Positions 12,640 through 24,571 of a DNA stretch of 64,000 bases are shown piece by piece. The stretch is from Vanilla planifolia. Taxonomy: Eukaryota; Streptophyta; Magnoliopsida; Asparagales; Orchidaceae. The notes beneath the pieces are model-generated. The model saw only the letters and a program-made list of their open reading frames with translations, did no database searches and was not told where the DNA came from. Location of the stretch: NCBI GenBank assembly GCA_023846275.1, contig JAIUJO010000190.1:324298-388297 (forward strand). The letters run 5' to 3'. Position 1 is the first letter of the stretch; each line of letters opens with the position of its first letter. A program made the position numbers and the translations under genes.

Positions 12640-13240
12640 CATGTGTCCGTGTTTGTGTGCATCTTTGTCTACATGTGTGTGTGTGCATGTATTTCTATGA
12701 CCCTTTCCGTGTATGCATATGAGTGTGTGCTTGCTTGCTGGTACACTTGTGTGTGTGAGTTTGTGTGATTGTTTTTTGTGTCATGCGCATGTATGTGCTT
12801 TATAGGTAAATCAGTGTGTGCATGCATTTTTATGCACGTGTGTATCTGTTTTGCATTCATATGTGTTCCTATTAATGCATACATGTGTTTTATTGTTTTT
12901 GTGCCTATAGGTGTGTATGCAATTGTGTAAATGCATCCTTGGGTGTGTGTAATCATGTGTGTGCACTTATGTGTGTATGAGTTAGTGTTTATATGTGTGG
13001 GCATGTGTTAATGTGTGCATGCACATGTGAACATGTGTATGTTTGTGGGTGCATGTCTATGCATGTGTATATTTTAGTGTGTTTGTGAGAGTGTGTGTGT
13101 GTGTGTGTGTGTCCACATGCATGGGTGTGTGTGTGCATTTGTGTGTACTTGTGTGTGTGTTTGTTAGAGGATTATGGTGTGTTTGGGTGTATCTATGAGC
13201 AAGAGCACAGATATGTGTGTATGGGTGTATGCTCATATGT
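12640..13240 (+). repeat. Partial decayed copy of the higher-order unit
   Basis: Anchors in order are GCATCTTTGTCTACATG (12,659), ATGACCCTTTCCGTG (12,697, matching the GTGACNTTTTTAGTG anchor), TTTTGCATTCATATGTGT (12,849), CTATAGGTGTGTATGCAA followed by TTGTGTAAATGCATCC (about 12,905), and AGAGGATTATGGTG (13,166). The match to copy 2 around 5,540-5,700 is the clearest. Confidence 0.5.
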
Positions 13241-15619
13241 GCATGAGTTCAAATGTGTGTGTGTGCATGAATGTGAGCGTGTGCATGCATACACAAGTAT
13301 GCATGCATTTGTGTGTATGTTTAGGCATATGCATGTGTGTGTCTTTGCATGCGTGTGTATAAGTAAATGCATATGCATCTGCATGTGTGTAAGCATATGT
13401 GTGTGCACTTGTATATGTGTGTGCATGTGCATGTGTGTGTGTGTACATGCATGTGTGTGCATATTTTTGAATGCATGTGTGTGAGTGAATGTGCATTTAT
13501 TTGTGTGTGCATGTGTGCCTTTGATTGCGTGTATATATAAGTGTTTGTGCAAAAGTACATGTGTGTGTGTATGTATGTCTATGTGTGCTTATGTGTAGTT
13601 GTTTTTGTATCTGTGTTTTATCATGCGCATGTGTTTGTGTGCTTGTGCATGTGTGTGTGTAGACATGCATGTGTGAATGTGTGCATGCATGTGTGTGTGT
13701 GCATATGTCAGTGCATACGTGTGTGTGCATGTGCATGTATGTATATGTGTATGAGTGTATGTGTGTGTACTTGCATGTGTGTACATTTGCTTGTGTGCAT
13801 GTGTCTATGTGTGTTAGTGCTTGCATTGGTGTGCATAGGTGTGTATGTGTGTGCTTTGTGTGTTCCAATGATTCTATTGTTGTGTGTTCCTATGGTTGTG
13901 CAAGTTTGTACATGTGTGGCTATGTGTGTGTAGGAGAGCTTATCTATGTTTGTGAATGTGTCTATGTGTTTTCATGTGTGTATGTGTGTGTGTACATGTG
14001 TGTGTGTGCATATGGGCACACCTAAGAATATATATATGTATGTCTGTGTGCTTATGAATATGTATGTGTGTGCATGTGTGTATGTAGATGTGTGTTGCTT
14101 GTGTGTGTGGGTTGTCCACATGTACATACACCTATGCTTGCATGTGTGATGTGTTCATGCAAGTGTGTGCATGTGTTTGTGCATGAGCATGTGTTTATGC
14201 ATGCATTTGTGCATGTGTGTGTTTGTACATGCTTTTATGTGTGCCTATAGATGTGTGTGTGTATTCATGCATGTTTGTATTTGTATGTGTGCATGTGTGT
14301 GTTTGTGCATCTATTCTTGAATTCTTTTCCAAGCACATGGACATGAGCATGTTTTCATGTGTTTGTGTGTGTGTGTATGCTATGCATATGTGAACATATG
14401 TGTGTTCATACATGTGCTTATGTGTAGGCTTATGTTTTTGTATGTGTGTGCATGTTTGTGTGTGCATTAGTTTGTGCATGTGTCAAGAGGTGCATCTGTG
14501 TGTGTGAGTGTGGGTGGGTGTGTGCATGTGTTTAGACTCTTGTGTGTGTGTGTGTATGTGAGCATGCATGTGTGTGTATGTGTGTGTGTGTGCATGTGTA
14601 TATGCTAGTATATGCATGTGTAGTTGTGCTTATGTGTGTGTGCATGTGTGTGCATTTGTGTACATGTATGTGTGTGCATGTATATGTGTGCAAGTGTGTT
14701 TTCATATGTGAGCATGTGCATATGCATATGTGTGTATATGCATATGTGGCTATTCTTATTTTTGTGAGCATGTGTGAGCATTTATGTGTGTATGTGTGCT
14801 TGTGTGTGTGTGAATGTGTGCATGTGAGAGTTTGAGTTAATATAAGTGCATGTGTTTGTACGCAAGTGTGGTTTATGTGAGTGTATAGGTATTTTTGTGT
14901 GTGTGTGTGTGTATGCTTTTGTGTGCATGTGTGTGTGCATGTCTTTTTGTTTGTGCATGTTTTTGCGTGTGTTCATGTGTTTGTGTTTTCATGGATGCAT
15001 ATGTGAATGTGTGTGTGTATGCACATTTGTGTGTGTTCTTGTGCATATGACTTTGTGTGTGTGCATATGGGTTTGGCTAAGTGTCTTTTCATGTGTGTTC
15101 TTACCTATATTTTTGTGTTTTATATGTGTGTATTGCTATGCACGTGCTTATCTGAACCATTGTGTGATTGTGTTTGTATGTATATGCATGTGTAAGTAAG
15201 TATGTATGTGTTTATGTGTGTATGTGAGTGGGTTTGTGTGTGTGCATCTCCATATCTGTTTGTTTGTGCTAAGTGCTGAGGGGGTCTGAGTGTATGCTTT
15301 GTGTGCATGCATGTGTGTGTGCATCTATTGCTTGCAAATGTGTGTGTGTAAGTTTTCAAGTGTGATTGTGGGTTTGTGTGGGTGTTTCTACGTGTGCATC
15401 TATGTGTGCACACTTGTGTGTGTGCTTCTACACACATGTGTCTATATGTTTGTCAACATGGGCACATATATGTATGTGGTGTGTGTGTGTGTGTTTGTCT
15501 GTATGAATTAGTGCGTATGTGTGTTTATTTGTGTTTATGCACATGTAGGAACATATACGTGTGACTGTATGTTCATGTGCATGTGTGTATTTCTCTGTGC
15601 ATGTGTTTGTACCTATAAG

Positions 15620-16900
15620 TGAATGTGTGTGTTTCCATGCCTGTGTGTATTCATTTGTCTACATGTGTACATGCAAATGTGTGTATTTGTGCATATACGT
15701 ATGTTTGTGCATTTGCGGTGTTTTTATGTGTGCGCATCATTGTGTGCATACATCTTAGGATGTGTGCTTTTGTGTATGTGTATGTGTATGTGTTTGTTTG
15801 TGTGTTTATATATTTGTGTAAGTATGTGCACATTTAGGTGTATTCATGCATGTGTATGTGTGTGTTTGTGTGCATATATGTATGTATGAATGTGTATGTG
15901 TGTGTGTGTGACTGTATACATGCATGAAAGTGTGCATTTGTGCCATGTGTGTGTAAATGCTTGTGCATGCATGTGCATGTCAGTGTGCATGTATGTGTGC
16001 ATGTCTACATGTTTGTTTGCATATGTGTGTGCACATGAGTGTGTTTATGTGTGTGTGAAGGTACACAAAGATGCATGTACATGCATTTGTCTATATTTAT
16101 GTGCATGTGTGCATGTTACTGTGTTTGTATGTGTGTGTGCATCTATGTGTGTAAGTGTGTTTTATTGTGTATGTTTGAGTGTGCACATGTATTCATGTAT
16201 GTACATGAATTTTTGCAAGTGGGTTTGCAAGTGTGTGTGCATGTGAGCATCTTTGTGTGCATGTATTTGTGTAACCTTTTTAGATTGTGGGCAAATAGGT
16301 GTGTGTGTGTGTGTGTGTGCTTACCTGTGTATGTGTCTATGTAGTTTTGCATGTGCATGTGAATTTGCTTGTGAGTGTTTGTGTGAGTATTTGCATATGT
16401 GTGCTTTATGTGTGTCTTGGTGTGTGCATGCATGTTTATGCATGTGTGTACATGTTTTGAATTCTTTGTCCATGTTAGCGCATACATTTGTGAGTTTGTG
16501 TGCTCTTATGGGTGTGCGTGCAATTACATACATGCATATTTGTGTGTGAGCATGCATGCATGTGCACTTATTTGTGTGTGTGAATCCTTCTGTGTGTGGG
16601 TGCATGTTCATGTGTGTGGGTGATTCTTTGCATATGTGTATGTAGAAGTGTGTGTTTATGGGTGCATGTGTGTAGTTGGATGCACGTGTGTGTGTGTGTT
16701 TGGTTCTGCACATGCATGCGTGTAGGTGTGTGAGTATATGTTTTCTTGTGTGAGCAAGTGCACATGCATGGATTTTTGTGTGTGGATTTTTGTATATTTG
16801 TGTGCATGTTTGTAGGAGGATTGTTGATGTTTGTCTGTGCTTGCATGTGCGCTTGTCTGCTTGTGTATTTGTGTGCATTTGAGTGTGCATGTGTGTACAT
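15620..16900 (+). repeat. Decayed copy of the higher-order unit (~1.3 kb)
   Basis: Anchors in order are CATACATCTTAGGATGTGTG (15,748, compare 3,309), GCATGTGCATGTCAGTG (about 15,970, compare 3,566), GCATCTTTGTGTGCATG (16,248), TGTAACCTTTTTAGA (16,270), TGTCCATGTTAGCGCATAC (16,468), GTGCAATTACATACATGC (16,518) and AGGAGGATTGTTGATG (16,815). The copy is shorter than copies 1-3 and clearly older. Confidence 0.5.
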
Positions 16901-19061
16901 GAGCACAGTGTGGATGTATGCTCATGTTTGTGTGTTCAAGTGTATGCATGTGTGTGCATGCATGAGTGTGTGTGTGTGTGTGCACGTGTGAGCACACACG
17001 TGCACACATGCTTTTATGTGTTCGGGTGCATGTTTTTCTTTTTTATTATGTGTGTGCTTATGTGAGTGTGTGCATGAGTGTATTCTTATGTGTGTTCATG
17101 TGTGTATGATTATGTTTGTGCATTTGTGACTACATGTATATGTGTTTTTGTGTGCAATCATATGTGTGCTTGTGCTTGTGTGCACATGCATGTACATATT
17201 TTTGGCTACATGTGCGTGTGCATGTATTCCAATGACTATGCCTGTATTTTTTTATTTGTGTGTGTGTGTACATCTACATGCATGTGCATATGTCCATACT
17301 TCTACATGTATAAATGTGTGGGTATGTGCATTTGTTCATATGTGCTTGTGCATGACTGTGTGTGTGCGTGCGTGTGTGTGCATGCTAGTGTGTCTACAGG
17401 TGTGCATGCGTGTGAATGTGTGTGTTCGTGTGAGTACCTTTTTGTATGCATGCATGTGTGTGTGCCATCATGTGTGGACATATAAGTGTGCATCTATGCG
17501 CATGAGAATGTGTGTGCATATGTAGTCATGTGTCTACATGTTTACATGTGTATGAGTGCATGTTTGTGATCAAGTATTTTTGTGTGTGTGTGTGTGTGCA
17601 TGCATGTGTGTATGTGTGTGTGCATGTGTATGAGTGTGTCTGGTTATGTGCCTATGCATGTGTGAGTGTGCATGTGTGGGAGCATGTTTGTATGTGAATG
17701 TGTGCATTGAAATTGTGCATGTGTGTGGGCATGTTTTCTTATGTGGGTCTAAGTGTGCATATGAGCACGTCCATGTATGTGTGCTTACATGCACCTATGT
17801 AAAAATGTGTATTTGTGCATGTGTGAGTGTGTGCATTCGTGTGTGTGTGTGCATGTTTGTTTGTTCATGTGTTCTTGTGCACGTGCACCTGTGTGTATTT
17901 GTGCATGTGTATGTGTATGTGTATGTGGATGCACTTGTGTGTGCTTGTGCATGTTTTTGTGTGTTTTTAGGCATGAGCATTTGCATGAGTGCGTGTGCAT
18001 GTGTGTATATTGCATGTATGTGCATGTATGTGTGTTTATCTTTTGTGAATGTGTGTGTGCTTGTGGGCATGTATGTACATGCAGGCATGTCTATCTATGC
18101 ACATGTGTACGTCTGTAAACATGCATGCATGTATGTATGTATGTATGTGTGTGTATGTGTGGGAGGGTGTAGTTATGTATACATGTGTTTGGGCATGTGC
18201 ATATCTACATATGTGTGCATATGCATACTTTAATGTGCATATGCATGTGTGTGTGTGTATGCATAGGTTTGTATGCATTTGTGTGTGGGGGCCTTTGCAC
18301 ATGCTCATGTGTGTGCATGTTTGTGTTTGTGTTTTTTGTCTATGTATGTGCATGTGCGAGTGTGTGGGTGTGTGTGGGTGTCTATATGCATGTGTGTTTG
18401 TGTGCAAGTGTGTTTGTGTGTGTGTGCATGCATGTGCATGTCTATATTTGTGTGTACATCTTTGTCTGAGTGTGTTTGTGTTTGTGCCTTTTATTCAATG
18501 TCTATGAGCTTTTGTGTGTGCATTTTGAGTTCTTATGTCTATACATGAGTGTGTATTTGTGTGTGTATATGTCTCTACATGTGCTTTTGTGTGCAAGTGT
18601 GATTAGATGAGTGCATTCATGCATGTGCGTGCATGTGAGGATATTTTTGTCTGTGTATAAGTGTGCATGTGCATGCATGTATGTCTATGCATTTGTGTAT
18701 GTACCAATGTGCATGTGTGCTCTTATGTGTGTGTGATCTGAGTGCATGCATGTATGCATTATGCAAGTGTGCAAGAATTTGTGCGCATATGTACATATAA
18801 CTTTGTGTGCATGTGAGTGAATGTGCATTTGCACATGTGTGTGTGTGTTTGCATGCATGTGCACATGTGTGGGTGTGTATATGGGTGTGTGTACATGCAT
18901 AGGTGTATGCATGTGTGCATGTGATCATCTATACCTATATATGGGTATCGATGTGCATGCATATGCATGTGTGTGCATGCATATGTGTGTATACATATGC
19001 ATATGTATTGTGTGTATGCATGTGCGTACGTGTGTGTGTATCTATATGCGTGCATGTGTGT

Positions 19062-19089
19062 GGAGTTCATGTGATATGTGTATGTATGT
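19062..19089 (+). repeat. 28 bp inverted repeat, left copy
   Basis: The segment opens with GGAGTTCATGTGATATG and closes with a TATGTATGT tail. It is an exact reverse complement of 22,452-22,479. The first 17 bases are not typical of the surrounding TG words, so the match is unlikely to be simple low-complexity chance. It sits immediately left of the LINE fragment. Confidence 0.85.
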
Positions 19090-19091
19090 TT

Positions 19092-19420
19092 ATGTGATAT
19101 GGAGTACAGGGTGCACGGGCTGTCCCTAAAAACATGCTCTGTGGATTCTTCTGCCGTGCAGCCCCACTAACAGCTGCTACTCTCGAGCATCCCCCTGCGG
19201 GCCAGCCACGCCGTCGTAGGGAGGTAGTCACCGACGACTCGCCAGATGAACATCCACACCCTCGACACTACTTTGATCCTCCAAATACCCCTCATCTGGT
19301 TAGTGTGATGCTGGCCACTTCGCCTGACGGTGTCATCAGCTCTACACACCATGTGCATATAGATTATCCCGCATCAACCCTCTCTGTCTCAGTGTGCGCC
19401 TGAAGGAGCGTGTCCTGAGC
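19092..19420 (-). pseudogene. LINE zinc-binding (zf-RVT-like) region, frameshifted
   Basis: The minus-strand frame opening at 19,358 has IWRIKV (25-30), FIWR (37-40), LPTTAWLARRG (46-56) and Cys63, matching the plant zf-RVT pattern 'iWk.kvp.kv..FlWr...d.LPt...L.rRg...C'. A stop follows Cys63. The same frame beyond it shows a second Cys and an EESTEHVF stretch, the usual 'C..C...E...H.F' continuation. Just upstream another frame carries TWCVELMTPSGEVAS, like the 'W....sG.fSv.s' start of the domain, so at least one frameshift separates the parts. Homology ends at about 19,092, inside the domain. Confidence 0.75.
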
Positions 19421-19540
19421 AGACGTCCGAGCTTTGAGGAGATGCAGAATTCTTTCAATCAGCTCCTCACCTGCTCATGCATGCATATTGTCCACGTCCC
19501 CGACCCCTGCTGTAGTGATGCATTCAGCCACGCTCGCCGG

Positions 19541-20068
19541 CTATACAATGTTCACGTTGATGAAGGTAGGCCAGCAACATAATGGGAGGATGCCCAACAA
19601 ATTGTCCTCCGTTAATCTCACTGACTGCCCATCGCCGATTCTCCATACTAAGATCGACACCACTTCTGGCATTGCCTCAAGCACCAGCCTACACCACTGG
19701 GATGCGTTCCAGAGAACTTTCATAACAGGGTTCGTTATGTTGCACTTTTGCCTCATAGTATCCACCCAAAGGCTCGCCTCGCGACTTAGAATATGCTTAC
19801 AGTTTTTCATTTGCAGCAAGCGTTGCAATGCATGGAAGTCATGAAGCCCAAGCCCACCGATGGTCTTCGGCAAAGTGAAGTAGTCCCAGGGCGCATAATG
19901 CATCATATGTGCACTGCTAGTTCTGTGCCATAGAAAATTTCTAATACTTCTTTCCATCTCATCAATTACTCTCGCTAGCACAACACATTGACACAAAATG
20001 TGACTTGGGATGGCAGCGAGAACAGAGGAGGCCAAGGTAGCTCTGCCCGCGAGTGATAGCAGTGAGAA
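19541..20068 (-). pseudogene. LINE reverse transcriptase C-terminal region (pseudogene)
   Basis: In active elements this protein part follows the RT catalytic palm and acts in target-primed reverse transcription. The open frame starts at 20,095, but its first ten residues come from the GT array; LINE homology starts at about residue 11. Visible family motifs are LSLAGR (residues 13-18), SVLAAIP (24-30), FLW (54-56), PWDYFTLPK (69-77), GGLGLHDF (80-87) and WRIGDG (151-156). These match the classic plant LINE order 'LSLAGR..L..SVL..IP', 'NFLW', 'W....LPK..GGLG', 'WR.GDG'. The frame stops at 19,541. The catalytic (F/Y)ADD motif lies upstream in the family and is missing here. The fragment cannot encode a working enzyme. 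Confidence 0.85.
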
Positions 20069-22502
20069 CACATACATGCACATTAACAAACACACTCACC
20101 CACATACACGCATGCACTCCAATGTGCACACACATACATACAAGTGCAAAAGCACACATCAAATAAATTGTAGATGCATACACAAATGCATAGGCACACA
20201 AACACATAAGTACAGAGACATGCACATGTGCAAATGATTATAATCACCTACAAACACACAAATAAATAAACACACACATAAGCTTAATTAAACAAATGCA
20301 CACTCACCCATACACAAAGATGCATGCACATGTAGACATACATAAACACACACTCACTCACAAACACCCACAAGTGCATGCACACAAACATGTAAACATG
20401 TACAAACATTCACACACACACACACACATTCAGGTAGGCATAGGAAAAAAATTACAAAAGCACACACAAGTGCATAGGAACGTGATCCACCCATGCACAC
20501 ATACACATACACAAGCACATGCATGCACACATGCATCGACCTATATGCAAACATGCATTAACATGCACACACACACAAACACACCCCTACACATGCACAC
20601 ATATGCACATCAACTCCCACACATAAGAAAACACATGCAAACAAATGTACAAAGGCACACAAATGTAAACCCATGCACACACATGGACATAGTTAGACAT
20701 GCATGTGTGAACATGCTCATAATCACACTTGCACATACACATAGACTACAACATGTGTACACACACACATATGCATACATAACACAAATGCACACACACA
20801 TGCACATATACACATAGATGCACACACTCTCAAACCTGTATGCACAATAACACGCACACACATGCATACATACGCACACACATGCAAACTCACATTTAGA
20901 GACATGTGCATGAACACGCATATACAAATAACTTCAATGATATAAAAACATGCACACATACATGCACATACACACACACACATATAAACATATGTACACA
21001 CATACATATGCATTTACACATGCAATCACATTGAACACATGCATACACACATGCACAAACATACAAACATGCACACACATGCAAGCATATGCACACACAC
21101 ACTCACACATGCACACATGCACACACATGCATACATACACATAATCACAAATACATGAACAAATAGGCATGCACATAAGAAAATTCATACACCTATGTAC
21201 ATACATCCATGCATGTAAACATGCACACACAAGCACACACACACACACACCCATATACACATACAGAATCACATAGACTCATACACCTACACACTCTAAG
21301 ATATGCACATGCATATCTGCATGCATAAAACTGCTTGCATATGTACATGTATATGCACATGCATATGCACTCATACACGTACATGCATGCATGAATGCAT
21401 GCATACACACACAAGCGTAGTCATTCACAAATACATATACACACATGCACACACACACACACACATATACACATACATAAGCATGCACACATGCACACAC
21501 ATATGCTTAGACACATGAAAAAACACTAGCAAATAGGTACACACATACATATGCCTATTCACACACATTTGCATCCAAACACACACATGTACAAACATGT
21601 GTGTACAGTGGCACACATGCACACACACACACAACATATACAAACACCCATGCATAAGCACTCATACATGCACATGAAGACATAGGAACACCTAGACACA
21701 AACTTTAATACACATGCACACATGTATTTAGATGCACATTTGCACACACATGGAGAAAAACATCCATAATCAGATATATGCACTAGCAAACACACATTAA
21801 CACATATACAAGCATGTGCTCTCATGTGTGCACATGAACTCATGTAAACACTCATAAGCATATGCACAAATACCAGCAATCATGAACACAAACTCACATG
21901 CACTCACACATGCACACAGGTGGTTGCATGCACATGCACACACACACACATACATGTCTGGTGGCACACACACCCACACTCATACAAACATAACTCTCTT
22001 TACATACACAGTTTGCACACACATACACACACAAACATATAGACATGCATAAACACACAAACATACATATGCATGCATATAGACATAGACAAACACACAT
22101 ACACAGATGTGGATGCAAATCAACAACACACATGCACAAAAAGTTATACACTCACACAAACAAATATGAACACATGCACATGCATAAGACAACATACAGA
22201 AAGACACACCCAAGCATAAATAAACACGCAAGCACACACTCAAACACGCATACATGTACAAAAGAACATATACATACTTTCATACACACTCACTCGCACA
22301 CACATGTACATGTTCACATGCACACATGCATGCAAACACGCACACACACATGGATGGATGTAGAATACACACACACACACTACTCGCATAAACACATATG
22401 TGTGCACACATGCACATACTTGCTTCAACATGCACACGTGCACATGCCTGCACATACATACACATATCACATGAACTCCTGCACCCAAACACACATGCAA
22501 AT
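20069..22502 (-). repeat. GT-type array in inverted orientation (CA-rich on plus)
   Basis: The segment has the same words as 1-19,090 but on the opposite strand: CACACATGCACA, CATACACACA, ACATGCATGC. It starts abruptly at the 5' end of the LINE fragment and ends at about 22,502, where the purine tract begins. Occasional mixed words (for example TCCATAATCAGATATATGC near 21,769) show the same degenerate texture as the long array. No gene is visible; the Cys/Val-rich minus-strand frames are period-two artefacts. Confidence 0.93.
22452..22479 (-). repeat. 28 bp inverted repeat, right copy
   Basis: This is the exact reverse complement of 19,062-19,089. Read on the minus strand it starts GGAGTTCATGTGATATG. 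It lies 24 bases before the start of the purine tract. The pair brackets the LINE fragment plus the inverted array arm. Confidence 0.85.
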
Positions 22503-22780
22503 AAGAAGTAGAAGATGAGGAAGAAGAAGAAAGAAGAAGAAGTAGAAGAAAAAGAAGTAGAAGTAGTGGAAGAATAAGATAAAGAAGAAGAAAAAGTAGT
22601 AGTGGTAGTAGTACAAGAAGAAGAAGAAGAAGACGTAGGAGAAGAAAAGGAGGAGGATGAAGAAGAAGAAGTAGTAGTAGAAGAAAACAAAATAGAAGAA
22701 GAAGAAAAAGAAGATAATGAAGAAGAAGAAGAAGAACAAGTAAAAGAAAAAGAAAAAAGAAGAAGAAGAAGAAAAAAGAG

Positions 22781-22819
22781 AATAATAATAATAATAACAA
22801 TAATAACAATAATAATAAG
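22781..22819 (+). repeat. AAT/AAC triplet run inside the purine tract
   Basis: An (AAT)n run with two AAC variants interrupts the GAA pattern. It is likely a local point-mutation-and-expansion product. Confidence 0.85.
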
Positions 22820-22838
22820 AGGAAGAAAGAAGAAGAAG

Positions 22839-22870
<32 letters not shown>

Positions 22871-23659
22871 GAAGGAGAAGAAGAAAGAGAAAGAAGTAGA
22901 ATAAGTAAAAGAAGAAAAAGTAGAAAAAGAAGAAGGAGAAGAAAAAGAGGAAGAGGAGGAAAAGGAAGAAGAAGAAGAGCAAGAAGATGAATAAGAAGAA
23001 GAAAAAGGAGAACGAGAAGAAGAAGAAGAACAAGAACAAGAAGAAGAAGAAGAAGAAGTTGAAGAAGGAGAAGAAGAGGACAAAGAAAAAGAAGAAGAAG
23101 AAGAAGAAGTAGAAGAAGAAGAAGTAGTAGTAGTTGAAGAAGAAGATGAAGAAGAAGATGATGAAGATGAAGAAGAAGAACAACAACAGGATTAAGAAGG
23201 AAGAAGAAGAAGAAGAAAGAAAGAAGAATAATAATAAGAAGTAGAAGAAGAAGAAAGAAGAAGAAGAAGTAGAAAAAGAAGTGGAAGTAGTAGTAGTAGT
23301 AGAAGTAGAAGAAGTAGAAGAAGAAGAAGAAGAAGTAGCAGTAGTGCTAGCAGTACAAGAAGAAGAAGAAGAAGATGACGAAGAAGAAAAAGAAGAAGAA
23401 GATGATGAAGGAGATGAAGAAAGAAGAAAAAGAAGAAGAAGAAGAAAGAAGAATAATAATAAGTAGAAGAAGTTGATGAAGAAGAAGATGAAGAAGAAGA
23501 AGATTGAAGAAGTAGAAAAAAAATGCAAGAAGAAGAAGAAGAAGAAGAAGATGATGATGATGAAGAAAAAGTTGTAGTAGTAGTAGTAGTCGTAGAAGAA
23601 GAAGAGAAAGAAGAGGATGAGGAGAAAGAAGAAGAAGAAGAAAAGGATTAGATGAAGAA

Positions 23660-23694
<35 letters not shown>

Positions 23695-23981
23695 AAAAGA
23701 AGATGAAGAAGAAGCAGAAGAAGTGGGAGAAGAAGAAGAAGTAGAAGAAGAAAAAGAAGAAGAAGAAGAAGAAGAAAGGAGAAGAAGAAGAAGAACAAGA
23801 AGTAGAAGATGAGAAAGAAGAAGAAAGGAGATGAAGTACAAGAAAAAAGATGTAGAAGAAGCTGAGGAAAAAGAAGAAGTAGTAGTAATAGCAGTAGTAC
23901 TAAAAGAAGAAGAATAAGAAGAAGAAGAAAAAGGAGAAGAAAAGAAGGTGGATGAAGAAGAAGAAGAAGAAGAATTAGAAA

Positions 23982-24015
<34 letters not shown>

Positions 24016-24554
24016 AGAAGATGGAGAAGGAGGAGAAGGAGAAGAAGAAGAAGAAGAATAAGAAGAAGAAGAAGAAGAAGTAGAAGGAGAAGAAGAAGAA
24101 GAAAAAGAAGAAGAAGAAGAAGAAGATGATGATGAAAGAAGAAGAAGAAGAAGAAAGATGAAGAAGAAGAAGAAGAAGAAGGAGAAGTTGAAGGAGAAGA
24201 CAATGAATAAGAAGAAGAAGAAGGAGAAGAAGAAGAAGTAGATGCAGAAGAAGAAGAAAGAGGAAGAAGAAGAAGAATTAGAAAAACAAGAAAGAAGAAG
24301 AAGAAGAAAGAAGAAAGAAGAGGAGGTTGAAGAAGAAGAAGAAGAACAAGAACAAGAAAGAGCAAGAGAAGAAGAAACAAACATGTGGAGGAAGAAGAAG
24401 AAGAAGAAGAAGAAGAAGAAGAAGAACTAGAGGAAGAAGAAGAAGAAGAAAAAGAAGAAGACAAAGAAGAAGAAAAAGAAGAAGTAGAAGAATCGAAGGA
24501 AGAAGAAGAAGAAGAAGTACAAGGATAAGGAAGAAAAAGAAGAAGAATCATAGC

Positions 24555-24571
24555 CATCATCATCATCATCA
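24555..24571 (+). repeat. Short (CAT)n run inside the purine tract
   Basis: Five to six CAT triplets form the main pyrimidine-containing interruption of the purine tract. A GCC word lies just before it. Confidence 0.85.

Larger units (their letters stand above)
1..19090 (+). repeat. Degenerate GT-rich (TG/TGCATG/TGTATG) array, 19 kb
   Basis: The plus strand is made almost only of short words such as GTGTGTGCATG, GTATGTGTG and TGTGCATATG, so purine and pyrimidine alternate over long distances. No perfect long dinucleotide run dominates. The array is a mosaic broken by occasional words such as CTTCCATG or ATTGTGGG. GT stays on the plus strand throughout. The long frames in it translate to Cys/Val/Met/His-rich peptides on plus and His/Thr-rich peptides on minus, as expected of a period-two sequence with few stops. 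I see no gene in it. Larger repeated units inside it are listed separately. Stretches not listed separately (for example 8,010-9,430, 13,240-15,620 and 16,900-19,060) hold only this degenerate GT sequence as far as I can see. Confidence 0.95.
19092..20068 (-). mobile_element. Fragment of a plant LINE (non-LTR retrotransposon), truncated at both ends
   Basis: This 0.98 kb island has ordinary mixed base composition and interrupts the simple-sequence array sharply on both sides. On the minus strand it encodes, in order, the tail of a reverse transcriptase and the zinc-binding region that follows it in plant LINE ORF2 proteins. The endonuclease, the RT catalytic core, the 3' UTR and any poly-A tail are absent. 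So this is an internal fragment and not a simple 5'-truncated insertion. I could not recognise target-site duplications in the flanking repeats. The plus-strand frames here (19,134-19,403, 19,394-19,582, 19,434-19,844) are shadows. Confidence 0.85.

Noticed and set aside
1..19090. Dozens of Cys/Val/Met-rich (plus) and His/Thr-rich (minus) frames of 60-275 codons, which could suggest Cys-rich peptides
   Set aside because: Period-two GT sequence lacks stops in several frames at once. Overlapping frames on both strands are open together, and none shows a signal peptide with a stable Cys pattern or any conserved domain.
19134..19844. Plus-strand frames across the LINE island
   Set aside because: They are antisense shadows. 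The minus strand carries the recognisable LINE motifs.
1..22502. Telomeric or subtelomeric array
   Set aside because: The words are TGTGTGCATG-like. The plant telomere repeat TTTAGGG does not occur in tandem anywhere I looked.
1..22502. TGCATG/CATGCA words as plant RY-type regulatory elements
   Set aside because: The word is so frequent as a building block of the array that it carries no evidence of a promoter; no gene lies nearby.
22467..24569. 700-codon open frame on the minus strand rich in Leu, Ser and Phe
   Set aside because: It is the translation of the TTC/CTT strand of a purine microsatellite. The composition follows the triplet repeat, no domain is visible, and other frames over the same bases are equally open.
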